Source: Isoetes taiwanensis (taxonomy: Eukaryota > Streptophyta > Lycopodiopsida > Isoetales > Isoetaceae). Taken from it: a DNA stretch of 64,000 nt. The stretch covers positions 7,756,109 to 7,820,108 of the forward strand of contig JAJEKV010000004.1 of assembly GCA_021234155.1 (NCBI GenBank), in the 5' to 3' direction. Positions 41,481 through 51,911 of the stretch are shown here, piece after piece. The notes under the pieces are model-generated. The model did no database searches and was not told where the DNA came from. It saw only the letters and a program-made list of their open reading frames with translations. Each line of letters opens with the position of its first letter. Position 1 is the first letter of the stretch. A program made the position numbers and the translations under genes.

Positions 41481-44400
41481 TATACGTATGCATACCATGA
41501 CGTACATAGTAGACCTAAAGGCCAAGTGAGGGGTTCGCCTATAATGGATTTTATTAGCTATGCTAATAAAACCAAAGGATAATCTATTGTTTAAATTTGG
41601 TTTTCCCGGCGCCCCAAAAACTTTTTGGATTTTCCCTTTATCTTGATTTCCTATGATTTGGGGTTTTTTGGCGGCCGGAAAAGAATTCCGATATGCCAAA
41701 AATCGGGAACATTTTCGTAGGCTTTCAATTTCGCCCCTTTCTGATCTCGCCCATTCCAATCCGGCATGCCTATGCCACGATGAAGAAGCTTAGGGCTCCA
41801 AATGTTGCACATCGATCCGAATGTTGTAGCTGGGCTACATGCATGCCGTATGTCAGTGGTCGATGCATGCCGTATGTCAGTGGTCGATGGTCTGGATGCC
41901 GCCATATTTCAGACCCATCGATTGAGGCTCAGATTGAGCTCTTCCTAGCGATGCCCAGGCGGAATGCATAGATCTGGCTCAACTTATAAACAGATTCCGG
42001 TAGTAAGCTGAGTTGGGTTAGGCCAATCTGCTTATGTGGAGATTTTCGATGTTCTGGCATAAATTATCTAGGGTACGTAACAACTCCTGGCAAGTTTTCT
42101 ACTTCCTTGGGTGACATCTAATCTATAGGGTTCAGAGTTTTGAGTTATGCTTGAAACTGGAATGCTTCATTGAGATTCCGATGAGCATCCATATATTACA
42201 TCTCCAGGCTAAGGTTTTATTTTAGTCACGTATGCCCATGTTATATTTTTTCGAATATGGATTGCTCTGATCAAGCTATTATTTTGGCAGCCTGGAGATA
42301 TATAAAGCTATATATGACACATATTTTTAACTCTGGACCCCATGAACTGTATATTTTTCATGCAGAAATAAAAGATAACATGCCTGAATGGGTATGGAGC
42401 ATTTGAATGCATTAGCCAATAGCTGTACAAATTGAAAATGTCTCTGACACTACATGCATCTACTGAAGAAACTCAAATCAGATGATATAGAAAACCTCGA
42501 GAACTGTCAGCGCAATTACGGTAGAAGGTGAATGCTTATTCTTCTCATGTGATTAATCTGATAATCTGCTTGGTTTTCCCTTCTCAATTTGATGGTTTGA
42601 TTCTGATATTGGCTTTATATGCTTTAGGAATTGCCTTTTCAGTTGTTTGGGCAGGGTTTGCACCATAACTAGCATTCATTCTCCAAGTATTTTTGAAGCC
42701 AAGAGGTTCAAGTAGCTCATTTGATGTTGTAACTAATTACAAGCAATATGCAGTCGTATATTTGCAGAGTTAAGTATTGTGAGGAGATTCTGTACATATT
42801 CAGGTCTTCTCTCCACAAGATGGATTGCATCTCATGGATTTTGGGAAAATAGATTGACATACATTTTGAAGATGAAAGTAAGAAGAACTCCAAGGGAAAG
42901 ACCTATATCAGACAGTCTACAATGGTATGGAAATTTTATTTGGTTGCACATTGGATCTTTGACAAGTTTTAAATTTCTACAGCATATATGTTTCATATGG
43001 TTACTTTGTGTCTTTTCTTTAATACATCATAGTCAACCATTATAGATACAAATCCTGTGTTTGCTCACATTTTCGTATCATTGGATGCCTAAATTTGGTC
43101 ATGATGTGCTCTTTTTCCCGGAGCTTCATAAAAGCACAGTAGTTGAGATGCCTTATGGTAGTTATAATTTTCCCAACTAGCTAAATTGTATCTTTAACTT
43201 GATTCAGTAATTTAATTGTTGCGATCATTTATAAGAGCACGTTTACCCTATATTGGCATCTTAAGGCTACATTTTGGGCCGCCAAATGTATAACATGTGT
43301 ACATCATGCATGCTTCAGCAGAGTGAAATAGAGCATGTTTACATCATGCATGCTTCAGCAAAGTGAAATAGAACATGTTTACATCATGCATGCTTCAGCA
43401 GAGTGAAATTTAAGAAGTATCATTTTATTATGCTATTGAGTTTTCTTCTCAGGTAAATGTATTCAATGGGGAGGCTATGGAGGTTTTGTGAGCACACAGC
43501 AATAGATGCTTCATGGCTAAATTGCTAGCCAACCCATTATATTTCACATGATGACCTTTAGCTTTCAAATTACTACAACTACTAGATTCATGCTTTAATG
43601 TTTCTGTGTGGCTAGATGGGTGGAGAAGCATTGTAAGGAATGCTAGCAGTGTATAGGTAGTTATTATCTGTGTGTATAAAGTCCATATCTCCAACTAATT
43701 CCTTATCTAATAGGTGTCAGCAATCTATTTATGTGGAAGGCAATTTGTGTTGCACCCCTAAGGCAGCATTTACGTGGAATAGCATACGTACATTCCATTT
43801 TTACTAATTCTGGCTATTGTGTGGAAAACCATCCAACCATCTAAGACGTTTTGTAGATTGAAGTGAGCTGAAGTAGCACTGCAACACTTCAAAGTCCATT
43901 GTTCGTGATGACGACATTTTAAATATCTGGGCAAGAGTTCTTTGAGGAGCTGGATCACGCCATATTTTGTAGCTATACAAGCCAAGATCTAGGTTGCTGG
44001 TTATTGTCCAATGACTATTTGGAATCCCTGGGCTTCTTGGGAGTGTACGTTTTACTTTGGTAAGTTTATCACAAATGTGCTGCTAAATGTGAGCAGTATT
44101 GGTGAACAGATTCTGCTATATGCTTCTCAAGAGGTTTTTGAAAGCAACAACATCATTGCAGTTGAAACTTGAGAACACAAGATTGGCATTGTATTAAATA
44201 TTTATTTTTTCTAATAAAGTACATACCTTCTCACATTTTGTCCTACATTGCTTTTTTTTTAACGACATTACAAGCAGATATGATTTTGTTGTTGCTGCTT
44301 CCAGAACAAATATATATTTCTGCCACTTTATTTTTGTCCATTTCTTAATGCGAAAGAAACATTATGGCGTTAAATTTTCCAGCAGGTGTAGTACATATGA

Positions 44401-46095
44401 TGGCTCTTCAGTATTTAAAACTTTTTGGATGATCTGCATATGTTAAAATCTTTTATACTGGGCACAAAGGAACTTTAGAGGATTGATTGGACACGGATGG
44501 CATTACAACGTCAGAATTGGCTAATCTACCATGTGGAACCATGTAACTGAGCATACCCTGCAATCTGATATAGGAAATGATGCAATTGAAGTAGCTTACA
44601 TGCTGACATCGCTGCATGTTTATGGTATAGCAGTATACTGAACCCAGGGCTAATGATGTTCCATTGTTGAATGACTATATTTGCATATTGCAAGTCAGAT
44701 TTATAACAGAAATGCTAAAACGGCCATCCTGTATTAAGCTGTTCGGTGGCATGCACCAAACCAAACCATGCCCACCTTCATAGATGATGTGTGATTGTAG
44801 ATGTGGAACTCCTCAAGTTGATACCGCCAAGTTATCTAAGCCAGCATAGTGCATATAGTTCCATCTTTTATGGCTTTCTCATGGAGATGATTTTGGAAGG
44901 CAGTTGTGTCTTTCTTTTTAAGTGCTTCTATATTGTCGGGCTTTTAAAATTGCTCTGCTTGGGTTTGTTTAGGTTTTTGGCAAAAAATTGTCATATGGCA
45001 ACATTATATAGTTTTTACTTGCGAAAATTAGCCCTGCCGGACTTGCAAGTTTTTTGCTGCTATTATGGAGCCTAAAAAAAATCTGAAGCTGATTTCAAAT
45101 TGGTATGCTTTTAATTTAACTAGGTTTTTACACATTCTACACATATTTTGGAATGGAAACTTTTCATTTTAAAATGGCATGTGTAGAGCACGCCAAATTT
45201 AACTAATGTCAATTCCAAGAATGTTTTAGCTAATCAAGAGGCATTCCACGCACCAAGTATGTAGAGCATGTACTTTTATTGTGACCATCTATATATTCTT
45301 TTTGTGTTTTTGGTTTTTTGTGTTCCCAAATATATTTATGATTGGCATTTAATTTATATATGAGTAGTAGCTGGAATCATGCATGGAACACTTTCAAAAT
45401 GGGGTATTTCAATGCCATGAATATGAGGATGATGCAATGGGCTTAATTCCTTATCTTAGTGTTGTGCATAAATGTTACATTCTATGTTGTTTGATCTTTT
45501 GCAAGGAAAATTGAAGCCTGAACGTTTTGCCAATCTGTTTCTATAATCTATTTCTCAATAGATTCTTAAGTAGTATTTCTTTTTGTTCCAATACTTATGC
45601 AGTGTAATATGTCATGTCATGCAGTCTACGGTTAAAAGTGAGAACTCATTTTTAATAAACTTTCACCTTAGAACATTGTCTCCTAGCACATATTGTGCTA
45701 CTTTCTATTATGCAAAACAAACATCAACAATTATCATAGAAGCAAAAATTACCAAACTCTTCATTTCTAAATGGTTAGCAAGCCATCCTTGAGGTAGAGG
45801 CCAACACTACCAAACTCTTCATTTCTATATAGTTAGAAAGCCATCCTTGAGGTGGAGAGTATTGGATGTTAGTTATACAGACCATTCACATGCTCAAGAC
45901 CCGTGCACATACATGCATAGGTAGGTTGACTTAAATGAAAGCGTCAAAACTGTCACTTTCTACAGACCTACATTGCTATGCAACATAATTAAACCCATGC
46001 CATTTGCGGACATGCTTGGATTTTGCAACATCCCAGCATCCCAGAAATACAACATCCAACATAATATATTGTTGCTAAAACATCCAACATCATAT
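41481..46095. other. Long stretch without a recognised gene
   Basis: I see no exon of a known family. Tandem repeats present: a 24-bp unit twice (41841-41888), a 40-bp unit containing acatcatgcatgcttcagca about three times (43301-43409), and a 58-bp unit twice (45751-45857). The last part may be the body of the Helitron whose 3' end is at 46123; its 5' end could not be found. Confidence 0.5.
43301..43409. repeat. 40-bp tandem repeat, nearly three units
   Basis: Units start at 43301, 43341 and 43381, each beginning acatcatgcatgcttcagca; they differ by single bases. Noncoding. Confidence 0.9.
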
Positions 46096-46123
46096 GCCCG
46101 GCAACGCCGGGCACTGTTACTAG
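46096..46123 (+). mobile_element. Helitron 3' terminus
   Basis: GCCCGGC-AAC-GCCGGGC (46096-46112) is a perfect 7-bp hairpin. Seven bases later the sequence CTAG (46120-46123) is followed by T. A hairpin close to a terminal CTRR with insertion before T is the signature of plant Helitrons. A 5' end (A followed by TC) was not identified, and no RepHel gene is nearby, so this is a nonautonomous or truncated element. Confidence 0.65.
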
Positions 46124-46191
46124 TTATGGATTATAATGGCATAATTAACCTAATTAAGCCATTATGGTCTAATTCACTAATTGTGACCCAT

Positions 46192-47538
46192 GAGGGGGTG
46201 CCACCTGGACCAAATCGATTGGCCAGAAGGGACTTACCATTTTGGGGCAAGGAATAGGGGTCCTACCCTCCAGTTCACCCCAAATTCGAATTTGGAGTGA
46301 AGGGGAGCAGCAGCCAGCAGCTTACACTTGTTTTTGCCAACACTTACCCACCAGCCTCGAACTATGGATGCCTACCATGACCATGGCTCTAGCCAAGACA
46401 CCGGTTAGTCAATAGATAGCTTCTTTTTCGCTGACACTTCTTTGAGTAGATGGAATGATTAAATTCTCTTTTGTAAATTACTCTGAATACTTGAATGGTA
46501 TTTACATTAGTTCTTTCTGCTTCTTCCGTGTATTGGGAATTAAGGGAAGGGTAGAGACCTAAAAGCCTCTTAGCATCAGAGATGTCTCTAGCTAGATCCC
46601 TTAATACCCAATATTTGCGGCCTGTGCACAAGAGCCAACCTGGCTGTGGATGCTATGATGTGATTCAGCACCAGATAACGAGTATGAGGGTGAATCGGGG
46701 GTGGGGTCTTGCCTAGCGTAGCTACAGGACTCCTATAGTGTGCTAGGCTCATAGCCGGTCACTGTGTGTGGGCCGGGTATGGGTCTGACACTCTCTGGGC
46801 CGGAGGGTGGGAGCCTATATGGTCGCCCTGGGCTCGAACGGGCTGGTGAGCTAGCCTTTAGATTTAGGGGAGTAAGTCGGGTACGGATGCGGGGGTCGCC
46901 GATGCGGCATGTGTTCTCTAGCACACCCAGGGAACCATCATACTCGGGGAGGAGACGCCTCTCTGACTTGCCTCATCGGACCGGGGAGATGTAACCCGGA
47001 GTAGTCCCGAAGGGTGATTCCTTGGGATTGCATCTCCCGAGGGCTACAAGCACGTCATAGCATAATTCAGCCTATCTGCAAAGTGTGCACAGGAGGGGCG
47101 GATGGAGTGGACAACCCTAGCCATTGTCTTATGCCAGCCAACGCCATGTTATACTTCCGTCTGTTGATATCTTGAAGCCCTGGCCGTCAGTTGATCCCTT
47201 GGAGTCTGAGCCCGGGGTAGTGCCTTGTTATAGTATCCTTTCATGTTATTATGGATGTATTATCTTTCCCGTGATGATGATGGATGGGCCACCCTTCGTG
47301 GTGGTATCTTATTTTGCATGATGATTGTATGCTAACATGTATGTATGCTTCCGCTGTATAGGATTTCCCATAGAGGACATGGGACGAATGACACCTCCGT
47401 GCTCCTCGCCCGGACACTTGGCCAGCCCAAGCGGTCCGAGTATAACGTAGGGCCTTGCCATGGTGAGCTAGTCGCCATGGGAGGGGAAGTCCCGTATTTA
47501 TACGATGGGAGCATCGTATAGATTCTGGGAACGTCACA
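46192..47538 (+). repeat. Probable LTR of an unidentified retrotransposon
   Basis: It would begin TGTGACCC and end GGAACGTCACA, so the edges carry the inverted hexamer TGTGAC/GTCACA with TG...CA. It is 1347 bp and GC-rich compared with its surroundings. A primer binding site starts 2 nt after it. The right edge is well supported by that site; the left edge is inferred from the inverted hexamer. Confidence 0.55.
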
Positions 47539-47539
47539 A

Positions 47540-47551
47540 TGGTATCAGAGC
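47540..47551 (+). promoter_or_regulatory. Primer binding site (initiator tRNA-Met)
   Basis: TGGTATCAGAGC, the standard sequence complementary to the plant initiator tRNA-Met 3' end. The following 47552-48127 has no gag-like frame; it could be the leader of a truncated or nonautonomous element. Confidence 0.8.
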
Positions 47552-48127
47552 TATGATTTTGGTGGACCAAAAATTGTTGCACTGGCCATAGTCTAACCCG
47601 TTAGTTGACGGTAATTTCTCCTAGGATAGAACATCCCAACCCTGTAATTAGCATCTTAGTTGGCCTAGTTATGGGAGGAATGACCTAGTGGTGGAGGGAA
47701 GTGTTCTCTAGTGGAGTGGCTAAGGCCAGAAAGTGGAGCCAGATGTTCGAGTTTTGTAATCGCCATAACTCTCTCCACGTAGCTCGGATCGACGGGATTT
47801 TTGTTCCAGTGCGTCGGCATGGTCCAAATACTCTAGGGGGGGTCGTCATCCGGCGGAAAAAGAACGAGGAGGGACCCCAAAATCCAACTCGGGCGTCGCT
47901 TGCATTTTGGCGTCTCAGAACTTCAATAGAAACCCGTATAATGCCACTGGCGCCCGACCGTATATGGCACGTATTTCCACCGTATAATTTAATAAAAAAG
48001 TTTTAACCAAAAACATTTTTAGACTAAAAAAGTAAAGAGCCGTTTTCTTTTCTTGTTTCGCGTGCCTCCTCCCGCCTACCCTATAACCGCCCGCCATAGC
48101 CACCGGAACCCGAGCTTGCAACCTTGC

Positions 48128-50051
48128 TGTTGACCCTCAACCTGGCTTAGAGAGTCACACACAAGAAGCCAACTTGGATTTATACCCAAGTTGGGGTTAG
48201 AACCTCCAGATCACTTAAGGTGATCAATCTGCACAAGAATTTTTCAAAGAAAAAGCTCAAATATCAAGTATTCATACCTTTCCCAATTCAAGAATATGGA
48301 ACCTTTATTCAAATTGATGTAGCTCTCATAGGTGGATTGATTTTCAAGGTCAAATGATTGTGACTTGTGTAGAAAAGTTATGGGCATGCAGGGGAAAAGA
48401 TCTTGACCAAGTCTGAGTTCTATTTTGCAAGCTATTCGATCTCAAAGTTGAGTCAATTTTGGGTCAATACCAGTCAAAGCTTACAACAGATCTCAGAATT
48501 TTGTAACTTGAGCTGGAGAGGAAATTTTTGAGAAATTCCAAAACTGAGATAAAATATATGTCCCAAGGATGTGGGGCATGCAATCAAATTCTGTTTTGGA
48601 TCACTAGAACTATTTTTTTGGCACTGTTTTGTAGATAACAGTCTAAAATTGTATCAGACAAAATGCAAAAATTCATAACTTGAGTTTGGTATGGCTTTTT
48701 TTCGAACTTTTTGTGCACACAGGTGCATATATGATGGAAAATGAAGGGCAAGTGGTCATATGCAAGAAAATATGGTGAAATATCTTACTGTAAAAATGTT
48801 TATGTGGCAGAAATACTAAAAGATCATGACAGTCAATTCTTCAAGTACTTGGCAGGCAATTTTCATTGATATGAAGGTAATACAAGATGAATATGGGTCT
48901 CAGGATCATAAATCAATCATCAAAATATATCAGAGGGTCATATAGTAAAATTATAACTGGAATCTCAGTCCAATTTTATCAGATCGAACTGGGGAATGCT
49001 CAAATGCTTCATAAACGTCTTCAGATCATGCTCAGCATGTATCAATGTCGAGGTTTGATGCGTCTGGGCCTTCAAAATTCTTCTGTCATTGTTTCCCAGT
49101 ATATAGATTTAGATTTTAACGGTTCCGGCATCTTAGGGCTTAATTTTAGGCTTGATGAGATGCTAATGAGCGGGAATCCAAGAATAGGTAGGTTTTATGG
49201 CTTAAGAACCCAATTCCGGCGTGATTCGAGCAAGTTTCCAAGTTTAGAGTTCTTCAACTGTATTTCTCCAGAAATTTCGCGATACGGTCGCCGTATTTTT
49301 TGGAGTATATACTCAGAAGATGCTGTATTTCAAAATTTTTAAAAGCTAGACCATGGTTTTAAAAGGTGCCTCATAAAATGGTTTGGAAGTTTTGGTCATT
49401 TGAGGAAATGGCAACCCTAATTTTTTGGGGAATATGCTAGGTCTAGATACCATGCTTGGAATATTCCATGGGTAACATGGGTATTTAAGGCACAATGGTG
49501 GGCAAAGCAAAATGGGTATAAAAAATTCCAAACAAGAAATAGACTAGGGGTATTTACAAAGGTGTGATATGATAAGAATGGGAAAGAGGATATGAAATGA
49601 GAAGATCATCTTTTGAGAAGGGCAAAAGGCATTAGGAAAAAAAAGGAATTAGGCAAACATGGTGTGATTGGCAAAGAGGTGAGCAAGGGGGAATATAAGC
49701 ATAAGGGGAATATGACTAGGAAAATGTTGAGATGGGGGTAAGAATATGGATAAAAAATGACTAGGAGGTGGAATCTAATACCATGGGGTCTTCCAAACTT
49801 TGTCTTCCAATCTTCAAAAAGCATCTTCCAATCTTCTCAACCCAGAATCTCATAAAGCATCCTTTGACTACCTTTGACCTCAAATAGGGTACTCCTCCAT
49901 GGGAGTTGACCTTGAATATTGGTGTGGACCCTTGAAGATTGATGTTGCTTGACCTTCACATCAGTGTTGACTACCAAGTTCTTCTTTGACTTAGCCTTCC
50001 TAACTTCAACATATGAACCAACAATTAGTGTGTTGCCCTTTGGGGGCAACA
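48128..50051 (-). repeat. 3' LTR of Ty3 element 2
   Basis: TGTTGACCC to GGGGGCAACA on the plus strand, 1924 bp, alignable with the LTRs of element 1 but clearly more diverged from them than they are from each other. Its U3 edge keeps the inverted repeat arms TGTTGCCC/GGGCAACA. Confidence 0.88.
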
Positions 50052-50930
50052 TCTCGCCAAAACAAGAAAGTGGCTGGTCCCCTCAGCCATTAAGGGTCTT
50101 CAACTTTGTACCAAAGTGTCTAAGTGAGAATTTTGGTGGGAAGAGGGTGTGAAGTGCAGGTGTTGATGGAATAGAGATGAATATGGTAATGAGAGGATGT
50201 GAGTGAGTGAAAAAAAGTGAGAATGATAATAAGATAGTGATGGAAATGGAGTGTATGAGATGAGGTGAGTGTGTAAATGTTGGAATTTTGCCAAAACAAA
50301 AAAATGTGTGAAAAAAAAAGGCAAGAATGAGTGTGAATATGGTAAGGTGATAATGGAAATGGAGTGTAAGAGGGTGAAGTGAATGTGCAAAAGTTGAGAT
50401 CTCGCCAAAACAAGAAAATATATGCCTCCTTGATCCTCAAAAATGCAACTCTGCCATGATGGTGAAGCTGAATTGCAGAGTGCTTTCTGTTGGGAATGAA
50501 AACAAGAATAAGGAGTCTAAATGGATAGCAGGACCACTTATGGCAGATGAATAAAGATGGAGAAAGGGTGCACCTGTCATGGAAACATACAAACAAATTA
50601 ATCTTGATCTTTGCAACTCTGCCATGATGGTGAAGCTGAATTTGCAGAGTGCACATTTAGGGAAATAAAATGAGGAATACATGGCTAAATGAAGGGCAAG
50701 ACCACAATGAGACAGATGAATGAAGATGGAAGAAGGGTGCTTCTGCAAATGACACTTGGCAATTAATAAAAATCCTTGTCCTGAAGCTGTTTGATAGCTC
50801 ATCCTTCATACTGGCTAATCTGCAAACATAAACTCAATGAAGACATGAGTTCTAAATTTAAGACAAAGTGAAATCTAACCTATCTAATATTTAACTTTAG
50901 TCCTAACTTGTCTAAGTTCTAGAGCATAAA
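50052..50930 (-). other. Noncoding 3' region of Ty3 element 2
   Basis: Same imperfect tandem units as in element 1 (starts at about 50446 and 50611) and repeats of tctcgccaaaacaagaaa at 50052 and 50399. No gene. Confidence 0.6.
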
Positions 50931-51911
50931 AAGGGACAAGCATATATGCTGATCCCAGTACCTTTTCAGGTGAATAGTGTTGATAGGATTTGGAAGTGAC
51001 ATCCCTGAAGTTAACTCCTTTAACCAATAAGAATTGGTGCCTGCAGGTTCCAACACCTCATAGGGACCCTCCCAAAGATTTTCAAACTTACTAGCCGAGT
51101 CTTCCCTTGATTTATTCCATTTTAGAACTTACTCTCCAGTCTTGAAAGTCCCTTGTATTTTATGAGCAGCTTTGAAAGCAGCCAAATCCTTGGCTTTTTT
51201 TAGCAAATTAGCATTCTCAGCTTCCATTCTATATTCTTCTAAATGCAGAAGGGTATCCAGTCTTTCCTGCAAAGCATATTCAAAAGGCAAACACAACTTA
51301 TGGGCTAACCTCAGAGATGGAAGCTCAAGTTCTACTGGAAGCACAACTTCAATGCCATATACTAAGTTAAAGGGTGTGTGAGTGGTTGCTGCTTTAATAG
51401 TGACTCTATAAGCCCATAGAACATCCACCAGTTTGACATGCCAATCCTTTTGATTATCATCCACTGTTTTTTGCAAAATGCTTTTCAAAACTTTGTTAGT
51501 AGCTTCTGCTTGACCATTGCCTTGGGGGTAATAAGAAGAGCTCTTGGTATGTTTGACCTTAAGAATGGTTAGCAGATTAGCAATAACTTCATTCACAAAA
51601 GCGGTACCTCTGTCAGAGTGCAATTATAGAGGAATACCAAACCGTGCACAGATATATTCATGTAAAAACTTTGTTGTTGTAATAGCATTGGCCTGTCTTA
51701 AAGGAATAGCTTCTGCCCATTTAGTAAAATAATCTGTAGCTACAATAATGTGCTGATGTTGTCCTGCAGAAGGGGGGTTAATAGGGCCAATATAATCTAA
51801 TCCCCATATTTGGAAAGGTCCTGGAGAAATGATGGGGTTTAGTGCAGCTGGGAGGAGGATCCTTTTGCCAACTATTGACACTTGTGGCAAGATTTTATAG
51901 CAGTATAACAA
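50931..51911 (-). pseudogene. Integrase core and C-terminus of Ty3 element 2
   Basis: GLDYIGP, a histidine-aspartate HSDRGTAF and GNGQAEATNKV provide the catalytic triad. A stop near 51625 and another near 51130 divide the frame; the GPY/F-type end (WEGPYEVLEP) lies at about 51050-51090 outside long frames. The N-terminal zinc-binding part is at the end of the preceding pol frame. Confidence 0.8.

Noticed and set aside
42779-43045. Plus-strand ORF of 88 codons in the 41-46 kb stretch
   Set aside because: No family resemblance, no splice context and average composition; likely chance.
50120-50656. Minus-strand ORF of 178 codons in Ty3 element 2
   Set aside because: Same reason as its counterpart in element 1; no domain and no frame conservation.
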